In this document: one piece after another, positions 45,965 to 54,594 of the stretch
How the letters are laid out: each line of letters begins with the position of its first letter
How positions within the stretch are numbered: position 1 is the stretch's first letter
Source of the DNA: Planobispora rosea
Lineage (GTDB): Bacteria > Actinomycetota > Actinomycetes > Streptosporangiales > Streptosporangiaceae
Direction of reading: 5' to 3'
Length of the DNA stretch: 64,000 nt
NCBI RefSeq assembly: GCF_014648175.1
Contig: NZ_BMQP01000001.1
Location: 62,001 to 126,000 of the forward strand
Translations under genes and position numbers: made by a program
Notes under the pieces: generated by a model
What the model was told of the DNA's origin: nothing
The model's input: the letters and a program-made list of their open reading frames with translations, nothing else
Databases searched by the model: none

Positions 45965-46044
45965 CGCCGTCGCCCGCGGGCCGTATCGGCAGAGGTCGCC
46001 GTCGCCCGCGGGCCGTATCGGCAGAGGTCGCCGTCATCCCGCGG
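45965..46044. repeat. 32-bp tandem repeat in an intergenic region
   Basis: Two exact copies of a 32-base unit (starting GCCGTCGCCCGCGGGCCGTA) lie at 45965-45996 and 45997-46028. A third partial copy runs to about 46044. It sits between the flavin reductase-like gene and the 3' end of the sigma-factor gene. A purely structural or slippage origin is likely. Confidence 0.9.
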
Positions 46045-46064
46045 GTCACACTCCTGGCCCGCCG

Positions 46065-47405
46065 TCATCCGCGGGGCGCGCCGCCCGGGGCCGCAGACTC
46101 GGCCGCGTCCAGCTTGCGCCGCAGGTGCGCCCGTTCGGCCTCGGTGCCGGCCAGGCCGAGCGCCTCCCGGTAGGCGGTCGCGGCCTCGGCGAAGCGGCCG
46201 AGCCGGGACAGCAGGTCCGCCCGGGCCATCGGGTACGGGTGGTGGTCGCGCAGCCGCGGCTCACCGGCCAGCTCGTCGAGCAGGGTCAGGCCCGCCTCCG
46301 GGCCGTCGCGCATCGCCACCGCCGCGGCGCGGTTCAGCGCGACGACCGGGGACGGCGTCAGTGTGAGCAGCACGTCGTAGAGCGCCACGATCTGGGGCCA
46401 GTCGGTGGTCGCGACGTTCACGGCCTCGTCGTGCAGGGCCGCGATGGCGGCCTGCACGCCGTACGGGCCGGGCGGGCCGCCGGTCAGCGCGAGGACCACC
46501 AGGCCGCGACCCTCCTCGATCATCGTACGGTCCCAGCGGCCGCGGTCCTGGTCGTCGAGGAGCACGAGCTCGCCGCCCGGTCCGATCCGGGCGTCGCGCC
46601 GCGCGTGGACCAGCAGCATCAGCCCGAGCAGGCCCGCGACCTCCCGTTCGGCGGGCAGCAGCCGGCGCAGGATCCGCGCCAGCCGGACGGCCTCCTCGGC
46701 GAGGTCACGCCGTTGCAGGTCCGGGCCCGAGCTGGCCGCGTATCCCTCGGTGAAGACGGAGTAGACGACCTGGAGCACTCCCGGCAGCCGCTCCGGCAGC
46801 TCGTCCGGGCCCGGCACGCGGAACGGGATGCGGGCCTCGCGGATCTTCTTCTTCGCCCGGACGATCCGTTTGGCCATCGTCTCGGCCGGCACGAGGAAGG
46901 CCCGCGCGACCTCGGGTGTGGTCAGCCCGGCGAGGCAGCGCAGGGTCAGCGCCACCCGGTCCTCGGCGGGAAGCGCCGGGTGGGCGCAGGTGAAGAACAG
47001 CTGCAGCCGCTCGTCGGGCAGGTCGGCATCCGGTCCCGGGGACGGGACGGGGTCGGCCCGCTCCGCCTCCGCGCCCAGGATGGCGAGCCGGGCGGCGTAG
47101 GCCGTGTCCCGCCGCAGCCGGTCGACGGCCTTGCGCCGCGCCGTCGTCATCAGCCAGGCTCCTGGCTTGGGCGGGACGCCCTGGACGGGCCAGTGCACCA
47201 GCGCCGCCTCGATCGCCTCGGAGGTGACCTCCTCGGCCAGGTCGAGGTCGCCGAAGCGGCGGGCGAGGGCGGCGAGCAGCCGGCCGCGCTCCTCGCGGAA
47301 CACCGCCTCCACCGCCGACTCCGCGGGAAGCTCCGTGGCCGGTCCGGCGGCCCGTTCCCCGGCGGGTCCCGTGGGCGCCGCGGTCTCGGCGGCTCGCTCG
47401 TCCAT
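46065..47405 (-). CDS. ECF42-type sigma factor with C-terminal TPR-like domain
   Basis: This 446-residue RNA polymerase sigma factor has ECF regions 2 and 4 in the first 190 residues. Sigma2 reads LAEEVTSEAIEAALVHWP and GAWLMTTARRKAVDRLRR; sigma4 reads LTLRCLAGLTTPEVARAFLVPAETMAKRI. A long helical extension follows (GYAASSG; LLGLMLLVHARR; ALNRAAAVAMRDGPEAGLTLLDEL; TPR-like AATAYREALGL near the end). This layout, with a DGPF/YCII gene next to it, defines ECF42. In that group the C-terminal domain is needed for activity and no anti-sigma factor is used. The ATG at 47405 lies 11 bases after the DGPF stop codon. Confidence 0.92.
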   Translation of the reverse strand: MDERAAETAAPTGPAGERAAGPATELPAESAVEAVFREERGRLLAALARRFGDLDLAEEVTSEAIEAALVHWPVQGVPPKPGAWLMTTARRKAVDRLRRDTAYAARLAILGAEAERADPVPSPGPDADLPDERLQLFFTCAHPALPAEDRVALTLRCLAGLTTPEVARAFLVPAETMAKRIVRAKKKIREARIPFRVPGPDELPERLPGVLQVVYSVFTEGYAASSGPDLQRRDLAEEAVRLARILRRLLPAEREVAGLLGLMLLVHARRDARIGPGGELVLLDDQDRGRWDRTMIEEGRGLVVLALTGGPPGPYGVQAAIAALHDEAVNVATTDWPQIVALYDVLLTLTPSPVVALNRAAAVAMRDGPEAGLTLLDELAGEPRLRDHHPYPMARADLLSRLGRFAEAATAYREALGLAGTEAERAHLRRKLDAAESAAPGGAPRG

Positions 47406-47416
47406 CGTGTCCGCGC

Positions 47417-47767
47417 CTAGAACTCGGCGACCGGCCGCACCACGACCGAACCGCCGCCCCATGACCCGGGGCAGCGGGCGGCCCAGTCGAGCGCGACGTC
47501 GAGGTCCGGCACGTCGATCACGTAGTAGCCGCCGAGGACCTCGCGCGTCTCGGCGAACGGCCCGTCCGTGGTGACGGTCCGCTCGCCGCCGGGGCCGACC
47601 CGGACCGTCGTGGCGGTGACCAGGTCCGCGAGCGAGTGGCCGGTGACGAAGATCCCCGCCTCCTTCACGGCCTTGTCGTAGGCCATCCAGTCCTCGACGG
47701 TGCACCCGTTGCCGGCGGGGCCGGTCTCGTCGTCCATCGCGGCGTTGATCAGCAGCATGTACTTCAT
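47417..47767 (-). CDS. DGPF/YCII-related protein
   Basis: This 116-residue protein of the YCII/DGPF family begins MKYMLLINAAMDDE and carries the namesake TTDGPFAETREVLGGYYVIDV. It adopts a ferredoxin-like fold in homologues. DGPF genes are the standard neighbours and likely targets of ECF42 sigma factors; their biochemical role is unproven. The start at 47767 is supported by the family N-terminus. It lies just upstream of the sigma gene in the same direction. Confidence 0.92.
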   Translation of the reverse strand: MKYMLLINAAMDDETGPAGNGCTVEDWMAYDKAVKEAGIFVTGHSLADLVTATTVRVGPGGERTVTTDGPFAETREVLGGYYVIDVPDLDVALDWAARCPGSWGGGSVVVRPVAEF

Positions 47768-48056
47768 GGTCCGGCTCCTGTGTTCTGTGTGATCTCGTAC
47801 GGCGTGCTCGCCGTATGCCATGACGACGAACGGGACACCCCCGGATGGACACGTCCCTGAAGATTTTTCCGCACCGGATTCCGGCGAGGCCGGAGAGGAC
47901 CCCATCCTCTCGTGGCTGGACTCGCCGAGAGTGAGTGAGTTCTCACTTCCCCCCGGGGCGGCCGGTGGATGCCGCCGCGGAGCGGTAGCGTTCACCGGCG
48001 TGGACACCAGTGGAAGGACGCCGCAGGGCACGACGCCCGCGGACGGAGACTTCGGC

Positions 48057-48833
48057 ATGCCCGGTTCGCTCGCCCGGGTGCTCGCCGAGATCGGCGCCGA
48101 AAGGGCCGCCCAGGACGCCCGGTGGGGGATCCAGGACATCCCGGACGGCACCGGCCCGGAGGGCGCGGCCGCCGCCGGCCGGGCCAAGGACGAGACGGCC
48201 GCGGCGTCCGCGGACGGCACGCTGACCTGGCGGCACATCCTGATCGAGGAGGTGCTGGAGGCGTTCGCCGAGAACGACCCCGAGGCGCTGCGGACCGAGC
48301 TGATCCAGGTCGCCGCGGTCGCGGCCAAGTGGGCCCAGGCACTCGACCGGCGCACGTCCCGGCCCGGCCGGAAGGATCGGTTCAGGGCCGTCGTGGATGT
48401 CCACGTGCTCCTGGTCCGCGACGGCGAGGTGCTGCTCATGCGCAGGGCCGGTACCGGGTACGGCGACGGCCGCTGGCACCTGCCCTCCGGCCACCTGGAG
48501 GCGGGGGAGTCGGCCGTGCACGCGGCCGTACGCGAGGCCCGTGAGGAGACCGGGGTGGCCATCGCCCCCGAGGACCTGGCGTTCGTCCACGTCATGCACC
48601 GCGCGCCCGAGCGCGTCGGCCTGTTCTTCCTGGCCCGGAACTGGGACGGCGAGCCGTACAACGCCGAGCCGGGCAAGTGCTCGGAGATCGCCTGGTGCCC
48701 GCTGGACGCCCTCCCGCCGGACACGATCGACTACCCGGCGGCGGCCGTACGGGCCATCACCGCCGGACAGCCCTTCGCGCTCCACGGGTGGGATCCCGCC
48801 GGCGACGCGGAACACCATGAACCCGCCCGATGA
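48057..48833 (+). CDS. Nudix hydrolase with N-terminal MazG-like helical domain
   Basis: This protein has 258 residues from ATG 48057. Residues 1-105 are helical (AERAAQDARWGIQDIPDG; LIEEVLEAFAENDPEALRTELIQVAAVAAKW) and resemble an all-alpha NTP-pyrophosphatase (MazG-type) or related phage domain. Residues 110-258 form a Nudix domain; its box is near GHLEAGESAVHAAVREAREETG. A dual nucleotide-sanitising role is possible. GGAG lies eight bases before the ATG at 48057; the frame opens further upstream to 47820, with GTG at 48000, but without a well-placed ribosome-binding site. Substrate unknown. Confidence 0.83.
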   Translation: MPGSLARVLAEIGAERAAQDARWGIQDIPDGTGPEGAAAAGRAKDETAAASADGTLTWRHILIEEVLEAFAENDPEALRTELIQVAAVAAKWAQALDRRTSRPGRKDRFRAVVDVHVLLVRDGEVLLMRRAGTGYGDGRWHLPSGHLEAGESAVHAAVREAREETGVAIAPEDLAFVHVMHRAPERVGLFFLARNWDGEPYNAEPGKCSEIAWCPLDALPPDTIDYPAAAVRAITAGQPFALHGWDPAGDAEHHEPAR

Positions 48834-48877
48834 CGAGGTGAGCCTTCCTCGGTGGTGACCCGCTGCCTGAGGAGATT

Positions 48878-48919
48878 CCGGTACGGCGCGCCCGCGAGAG
48901 TGAGGACGCGCCGTACCGG
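48878..48919. terminator. Bidirectional hairpin terminator
   Basis: A perfect 13-bp inverted repeat (CCGGTACGGCGCG / CGCGCCGTACCGG) with a 16-base loop lies between the converging Nudix and carboxypeptidase genes. It can serve both strands. Confidence 0.75.
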
Positions 48920-48929
48920 ATCGGGGGGA

Positions 48930-51449
48930 TCAGTGGGGCAGGGCGACCGCGAGGGGGGTGATGGCCGCCGCGCGCAGGGCCGCGGGGAGTCTGGCCGCCC
49001 ACGGGTGCTCGTCCAGGCTCAGGCCGCCGGGGTTGTCGACGACCAGGCGGACCGCGCCGCCGGGGGCGGGCTGCTCGGTCCAGGTGGCGCCGTAGCCGGT
49101 CAGGACCCCGGCGAGCCTGGCCTTCTGGGCGGCGGGGACCGTGATCCTGATGGGAGCCTCCCGGTCGGGTACGGCCGCCGCGGCGCGGGCGGCCTCCGGG
49201 CCGGGGGCCTGCGCCTTCGCCCGCGGTGACGGCAGGTCGGCGGTGACGGCGTTGGCGACGATCTTGGCGGTGCCGTCGGTGAAGGCGCGGAAGTTCGGGT
49301 CGGCGGCGAACAGCACCGCGCGGCCCGCGCCGACCGGCTCGTCCACCACCGCGGCCGTGCCGCCGAGCTCCTCGGCGCCCGCCGCGAAGCCGGACACGTA
49401 CCAGTCGGGCGAGTCCGGGGCCGGGTAGGAGACGACCGCGTGGGACGGGTCCGCGGCCCGCATCACCAGGTCGTAGGCGTAGAAGGTCATGACGTCCCGT
49501 CCGACGCCCGCGCCCAGCGGGCCCTCGGACACCGTCGTGCGCAACAGCGAGCCGGGCACGTCGGAGGTCGGCTCGGCCAGCGTGACGCCGGAGACGCCCG
49601 CCAGCACGGCCAGCTGCGTGCCGCCGGCCCAGCCGACGTACCGGCCGCCCGCGGCGACCCAGTCCCGCAGCGCGGCGCGGCCCGCCTCGCCGAGGGCGGC
49701 GTCGCCCGCCACGGCCGGGCCGTCCGGGACCAGCAGCACGTCGAGCCCGGTGAGCCTGCCCGCGGCGACGTCGGCGGGGGCGAGCACCTCGTACGGGAGC
49801 CTCCACTCGCGGTCCAGCCGGTGGCGGAGCCAGCCGGCGGACTCGTTGGCGTTGCGGGCGGGGCCGGCCAGCTGGAGCACGCCGATCCTCCGGGAGGTGG
49901 TGATCCGGCCCGAGGGGGCGGCGACGGGCTTGACCGGGGCCGCGGCCGGGAGCAGCACGGCGCCGGAGGAGCCGCCGGGGACGTTGGCCAGCAGCGGCAG
50001 GCTCCAGGCGGTGACGTCGTAGAAGTACGGGAACGGCGTGTAGGTGTCCTCGTTCAGCATGGCCTGGATCCAGTGCTTCTGGCCCTGCGCCATGGGGATC
50101 CAGTAGGTGCCCGTGGGCAGGACGGTCCTGGTCTCGGGCCTGCCGTACGCCTTGAAGTCCCTGACCGTCAGCGGCCGGGTGAGCTTGAACACCTGCACGT
50201 CCATGCGCTGCAGGCGGCGCACGATCAGCTCGGTCTCGGCCTTCTTGGCCGGGTCGTCGGCGCGCAGGAAGTAGTGGCGGACCCTGCGGTCCGGGACCTG
50301 GGTGATGACCTCGTTGCCGGGGTTGTAGACCTTGTTCGGTTCCAGCTCACCGGCCAGGCCCTGCCTGAACGCCTCCCGGTGCATGCCCGCCCAGGTGGTG
50401 AGGATCTCGGTCCTCCGGTCGGCGGCGGCCGACAGGGAGACCCACTGGGTCAGCCACTGCTCGAAGGTCCGGGCGGCGATCGGGGAGGAGCCGCCCTTCT
50501 CGAAGGTCATGCCCGCGGCGTTGAAGCCGGTCACCGGGACCGTGTCGCCGTAGCCCATGTAGAACAGGTCGTACACGTCGCGGTTGAAGAAGGGGATGCC
50601 GCGCCGGGTGAACTCGGCGATCATCGAGGCGCCGTAGACGTCGTTGATCCAGGAGATCGCCGGCTCGGCGACGTCGTGGTAGATCGGGTCGGCGTTCGGC
50701 GGGAAGAAGTACTCCGTGCCGCCCATCTCGTGGGCGTCGATGAACAGCTGCGGCGGATACCTCCGGAGCAGTTCGATCTTGCCGTCGGTCTCGGGCTGGG
50801 TCCGGGCGAACCAGTCGCGGTTCATGTCGAAGGCGTAGGCGTTGCGCCGGGTGTCGGCCTCGCGGCCGTCGGGGTTCTGTGTGGGCAGGATGACGACGAC
50901 GGCGTTGTCCAGGATGCGCCTGGCCGCGCAGTCGTCGCGCCCGGCGAGGTCGTAGAGGGTCTTCAAGGCGGCGTCGGTGCCGCTCTCCTCGCCGCCGTGG
51001 ACGTTCCCGGCGACCCAGAGGATCGCGGGCGTCTTGCGGGCCAGGGCGCGGGCGGCGGGCTCGGGGGTGAGCGGGCTGCGCAGCGTCTTGACGGCGGTCG
51101 CGATCGCGGGCAGGGCCCGGATGTTCCCGGGGGTGCCGGCGATCGCGTAGCGCAGCGCGCGCCCCTCGGCGCTGGTGGCCAGTGTGCCGGAGACGACCCG
51201 GTCGCTGGCGGCGTCGATCGCGGCCAGCAGGGTGTCGGACTCGGTGACGGTGACCTCGCGCTCGCCGAGGTCGAAGCCGAGCACGCTGCGGGGCGTGGGG
51301 ACGCGGCCGGTGTAGGCGGGGGTGGTCCGGGTGGCGTCGCAGGCGGTGACGGCGGGGGTGGGGGCGGGATCCGCCTGGGCGGTCCCGGTGGGGAGTGCGG
51401 CGGCGAGGGCCAGGGCGGCCGTCGCGATCACTTTGGAGCGGTTCGCCAT
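48930..51449 (-). CDS. Secreted M14 zinc carboxypeptidase with C-terminal GATase-like domain
   Basis: This 839-residue exported metallopeptidase has a signal peptide (VIATAALALAAALPTGTAQA). The M14 carboxypeptidase domain shows the zinc motif VHGGEESG (HxxE), the third ligand in DAHEMGG, and the Glu of MTFEKGG as catalytic base. After about residue 530 there is a class-I amidotransferase-like region (GLDVLLVPDGP; YVGWAGGTQLAVLAG), as in other large actinomycete M14 proteins. It probably trims peptides outside the cell, which fits the peptide importer beyond the next gene. ATG 51449 (MANRSK) is chosen; GTG at 51458 has a slightly better ribosome-binding site. Confidence 0.9.
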   Translation of the reverse strand: MANRSKVIATAALALAAALPTGTAQADPAPTPAVTACDATRTTPAYTGRVPTPRSVLGFDLGEREVTVTESDTLLAAIDAASDRVVSGTLATSAEGRALRYAIAGTPGNIRALPAIATAVKTLRSPLTPEPAARALARKTPAILWVAGNVHGGEESGTDAALKTLYDLAGRDDCAARRILDNAVVVILPTQNPDGREADTRRNAYAFDMNRDWFARTQPETDGKIELLRRYPPQLFIDAHEMGGTEYFFPPNADPIYHDVAEPAISWINDVYGASMIAEFTRRGIPFFNRDVYDLFYMGYGDTVPVTGFNAAGMTFEKGGSSPIAARTFEQWLTQWVSLSAAADRRTEILTTWAGMHREAFRQGLAGELEPNKVYNPGNEVITQVPDRRVRHYFLRADDPAKKAETELIVRRLQRMDVQVFKLTRPLTVRDFKAYGRPETRTVLPTGTYWIPMAQGQKHWIQAMLNEDTYTPFPYFYDVTAWSLPLLANVPGGSSGAVLLPAAAPVKPVAAPSGRITTSRRIGVLQLAGPARNANESAGWLRHRLDREWRLPYEVLAPADVAAGRLTGLDVLLVPDGPAVAGDAALGEAGRAALRDWVAAGGRYVGWAGGTQLAVLAGVSGVTLAEPTSDVPGSLLRTTVSEGPLGAGVGRDVMTFYAYDLVMRAADPSHAVVSYPAPDSPDWYVSGFAAGAEELGGTAAVVDEPVGAGRAVLFAADPNFRAFTDGTAKIVANAVTADLPSPRAKAQAPGPEAARAAAAVPDREAPIRITVPAAQKARLAGVLTGYGATWTEQPAPGGAVRLVVDNPGGLSLDEHPWAARLPAALRAAAITPLAVALPH

Positions 51450-51614
51450 GCCGATCACGGTGTCACCCGTGATCGACGTCATCAAGACGCGGATCCCGGG
51501 TGTGTGCCGGATGGGACGGAGGGCCACCGATGATGAGCCGGAGCGGGACCACCCGCAGCGACACCATGTGAGTACGGCCGGCTCGCGGCCGCCGGTGCAG
51601 GAACGGGCGGCCGG

Positions 51615-51653
51615 AGAGCCGGGGCGGGAGGAGCGGTCCTCCGGCCCCGGTTC
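51615..51653. terminator. Hairpin terminator after the SDR gene
   Basis: A long inverted repeat (AGCCGGGGC plus GGAGGA paired with TCCTCC plus GCCCCGGTT) around a short loop lies 36 bases beyond the stop codon of the minus-strand SDR gene. It separates that gene from the carboxypeptidase gene. Confidence 0.7.
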
Positions 51654-51688
51654 GTCATGTGCCTGGCCGGCCGTGGGCCGACGTCGGA

Positions 51689-52450
51689 TCAGCCGTGGGT
51701 GGTGATGCCGCCGTCCACCGGGATCACGGCCCCGGTGAGGTAGGACCCCGCCCGGGAGGAGAGGTAGATCGCGGCGCCCGCCATGTCCTCCGGACTGCCG
51801 ATCCGGCCGAGCGGCACGCTCGCCGCGATCGCGTCCCGGGTGCCCGGGTCGTCGAGGGCGAAGGCCATCATCTTCGACTCGAACGGGCCGGGCGCGATCG
51901 CGTTGACGGTGATCGACTCGGCCGCGAGCCGGTGCGCCAGCTGGCGGGTGAGCATGTGCACGGCCGCCTTGGTGGTGGAGTAGGCGTAGGTCTCCAGCGC
52001 GGGCACCCGGATGCCGTCGACGGACCCGATGTTGATCACCCGGGCCGGGTCCCCGGGGGAGGCGGCGGCGCGCAGCAGCGGCAGGAACCGCTGGGTCAGG
52101 TAGAACACGCCCTTGACGTTGACGCCCCAGAGCTTGTCGAAGGCGTGCTCGGGGTACTCCTCCAGCGGCGCGCCCCAGGTCGCCCCGGCGTTGTTGACCA
52201 GCACGTCCAGCCGCTCCTCGCGGGCGGAGACCGCCTCCACGAGCGCGGCGACGCCGTCCGGGGTGGACAGGTCGGCCGGTACGGCGACGCAGCCCAGCTC
52301 GGCGGCCGTCTTCTCGACGTCGGCGGCCTTGCGCGAGGAGATGTAGACCGTGGCCCCGGCGTCCACGAACCCCGCCGCGATCATCCGGCCGATCCCCCGG
52401 GACCCGCCCGTGACCACGACTGTCTTGCCTTCCACGGAGAACAGACTCAT
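51689..52450 (-). CDS. Short-chain dehydrogenase/reductase
   Basis: This 253-residue classical SDR has TGGSRGIGRMIA for the cofactor, NNAG, a catalytic Ser in INIGSVDGI and Tyr-x-x-x-Lys in YAYSTTKAA. It ends with the typical IPVDGGITTHG. It looks like glucose/ribitol dehydrogenase or gluconate 5-dehydrogenase relatives; the substrate is unknown. The ATG at 52450 starts MSLFSVEGK; a longer open frame to 52567 has no SDR similarity. It is divergent from the transporter operon at 52646. Confidence 0.9.
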   Translation of the reverse strand: MSLFSVEGKTVVVTGGSRGIGRMIAAGFVDAGATVYISSRKAADVEKTAAELGCVAVPADLSTPDGVAALVEAVSAREERLDVLVNNAGATWGAPLEEYPEHAFDKLWGVNVKGVFYLTQRFLPLLRAAASPGDPARVINIGSVDGIRVPALETYAYSTTKAAVHMLTRQLAHRLAAESITVNAIAPGPFESKMMAFALDDPGTRDAIAASVPLGRIGSPEDMAGAAIYLSSRAGSYLTGAVIPVDGGITTHG

Positions 52451-52645
52451 GTTCGGTAAGCATGCCGTACGGCCGCCCGCCCGTCCATACCGACTGGTCG
52501 GTCCTGACTTCCGCGATAGGTGAAAAATAATGCCGGTAAAAGAAACAAGAGTGAAACAATCTTCCATCGCTCGTTGACACGGTGTCCCGACGGGGTGTGA
52601 CTTCGACTACAACGATTCGCTGGTTCGAAGGTGAGGGACACCACC

Positions 52646-54502
52646 ATGACCAGATTGGGCGGGCGGCTGGCGGCGCTGGGGCTGGCGCTGTCGCTCGGGG
52701 CTTCCCCCGCGACCGCCGCGCAGGCCGTACCGGCACAGGCGCAGGGACAGGCCCGGACGGCGGCGCAGGATCCCGCGGAGGGCAAGAGGATCGTCCGGCT
52801 GGGGGCGATCCAGGCCATCGACTCGATGAACCCCTTCCTGGCGGTCCGGGTGATCTCGACCTCGGTCCACCGGTGGATGTACGCCTACCTGACGACCCCC
52901 GATCCCAAGACCCTCGCGCCCAGCCCGGACCTGGCGGAGTCGTGGGAGGTCTCGGACGACAAGCTGACCTGGACCTTCAAGATCCGCGACACGAAGTGGT
53001 CCGACGGCGCGCCGGTCACCGCGCACGACGCCGCCTGGACCCTCAGCAAGATCATGACCGATGACGGGGCCAAGACGGCCAACGGCCCGGCGGTGGAGAA
53101 CTTCGAGGCCGTGTCCTCCGAGGACGACCGCACACTGGTGATCAAGACGAAGAGGCCGCAGGCCTCGATGCTGGAGCTGCCGATCCCGATCGTGCCCAGG
53201 CACGTCTGGGAGAAGGTCCCCGACATCGGCTCCTACGAGGCCGAGCAGTACCCGGCCGTCGGCAACGGTCCCTACGTCGCGATCGAGCACAAGAAGAACG
53301 CCTACGTGAAGCTGAAGGCCAACCCGGCCTACTGGCGCGGCGCCCCCAAGATCGACGAGCTGCATGTGATCTTCTATGAGAACCCCGAGGCGGCCAACGT
53401 CGGACTGAAGAAGGGCGACATCGACTGGATCGGCCGGCTGGCCGGCCCGCAGTTCCAGGCCCTGGCCGGCGACCCGGACATCGTGCAGTGGAACACCCAG
53501 GGACGCCGGGCGTCCTACCTGCAGATCAACCCCGGGGCGGCCACCGCGGACGGCAAGGAGATCGGCGACGGCCACCCGGCGCTGAAGGACCCGAAGGTGC
53601 GCCGGGCGATCCACCACGCGATCGACAAGCAGGCCCTGGTCGACCAGGTGCAGAACGGCCTGGCCGTGCCCGCCCACGGTTCGATCGTCCCGCCCATGTA
53701 CAAGGACTTCTTCTGGCAGGCCGAGGGCGACGCGCGCGTCACCTTCGACCCGGCACGGGCCAACGAGATCCTCGACGACGCCGGGTACAAGAAGGGCTCC
53801 GACGGCATCCGCACCATGCCGGACGGGGACCGCAAACTGGAGATGCGCTTCAGCATCCACACCGAGGACCCGGTCGAGGACAAGCTCGCCCAGTTCCTCA
53901 CCGGCTGGCTCAAGGACATCGGCATCCGGCTGACCACCCGCAAACTCGACTCCAACAAGTTCACCGAGGAGACCGGGAGCACCGCCCTCTACGACATCGC
54001 CATCAGCGGCTGGTCGGTCAACCCGGACCCCGAGGAGGTCTTCGCCACCCACCTGTGCAGCCGGCGGCCGACGGCGGCCGGTGAGGGCGGCGGCACCGAG
54101 TCGTTCTACTGCGACGAGGAGTACGAGGAGCTCTACCAGCGGCAGTTGGCCGAGCTCGACCGGCCCAGGCGCATCGAGCTGATCAAGCAGATGCAGGAGA
54201 AGCTCTACACCGACGCGCCGATCATCGCCATCTACTACCCGAACAACCTGGAGGCCTACCGCAAGGACCGGATCACCTCGATCACCCCGATCCCGGAGGA
54301 CAAGGGCATCCTGTACGGCGGCAGCGGCTACTGGCCCGTCTACTCGCTCCAGGCGGTGGCCACCCCGGCCGGATCCTCCGGGAACGGCGGCCTCTCCGCC
54401 GGTCTGATCATCGGGATCGGCGCGGCCGCGGTGGTGGCCCTCGGCGCGGGCGGGTATCTCCTGACCAGGCGGCGCCGCGCCGCCGCGGACGACCGGGAGT
54501 AG
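52646..54502 (+). CDS. Oligopeptide ABC transporter substrate-binding protein
   Basis: This 618-residue extracellular solute-binding protein of family 5 has a signal peptide (LAALGLALSLGASPATAAQA). It has the SBP-5 body with LTWTFKIRDTKWSDGAPVTAHDAAW and LKDPKVRRAIHHAIDKQALV. A C-terminal membrane helix and positive tail (SAGLIIGIGAAAVVALGAGGYLL then TRRRR) replace the usual lipobox, so it is tethered from the C-terminus. It would collect peptides for the permease and ATPase genes that follow. ATG 52646 has GGTGAGGGA upstream; GTG at 52631 is also in frame. A TTGACA hexamer lies at 52574-52579 without a clear -10. Confidence 0.95.
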   Translation: MTRLGGRLAALGLALSLGASPATAAQAVPAQAQGQARTAAQDPAEGKRIVRLGAIQAIDSMNPFLAVRVISTSVHRWMYAYLTTPDPKTLAPSPDLAESWEVSDDKLTWTFKIRDTKWSDGAPVTAHDAAWTLSKIMTDDGAKTANGPAVENFEAVSSEDDRTLVIKTKRPQASMLELPIPIVPRHVWEKVPDIGSYEAEQYPAVGNGPYVAIEHKKNAYVKLKANPAYWRGAPKIDELHVIFYENPEAANVGLKKGDIDWIGRLAGPQFQALAGDPDIVQWNTQGRRASYLQINPGAATADGKEIGDGHPALKDPKVRRAIHHAIDKQALVDQVQNGLAVPAHGSIVPPMYKDFFWQAEGDARVTFDPARANEILDDAGYKKGSDGIRTMPDGDRKLEMRFSIHTEDPVEDKLAQFLTGWLKDIGIRLTTRKLDSNKFTEETGSTALYDIAISGWSVNPDPEEVFATHLCSRRPTAAGEGGGTESFYCDEEYEELYQRQLAELDRPRRIELIKQMQEKLYTDAPIIAIYYPNNLEAYRKDRITSITPIPEDKGILYGGSGYWPVYSLQAVATPAGSSGNGGLSAGLIIGIGAAAVVALGAGGYLLTRRRRAAADDRE

Positions 54503-54507
54503 GCCCC

Positions 54508-54588
54508 ATGGACCGCACGGACCGCACGGACCACACGGACCACACGGACCATCACGCGGCCGGGCTCCGCGAGACCGGCCGCGGGTAG
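54508..54588 (+). repeat. 9-bp tandem repeat, possible 26-codon Asp/His-rich frame
   Basis: Four to five copies of a 9-base unit (GACCGCACG or GACCACACG) lie between the binding protein and the first permease. They fall in a 26-codon frame from ATG 54508 to TAG 54586-54588 that reads DRT and DHT repeats and then HHAAGLRETGRG. A GGGAG precedes the ATG by about eight bases. It could be a tiny metal-binding or leader peptide, or simply slippage DNA; I lean to the latter. Confidence 0.45.
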
Positions 54589-54594
54589 GCGCGC

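Noticed and set aside
45965-46044. CRISPR-like array
   Set aside because: The repeats are adjoining, with no spacers, and only two full copies exist.
48930-52736. 1268-codon minus frame joining carboxypeptidase and upstream DNA
   Set aside because: The signal peptide starts at 51449; upstream codons lie over a separate SDR gene and a terminator.
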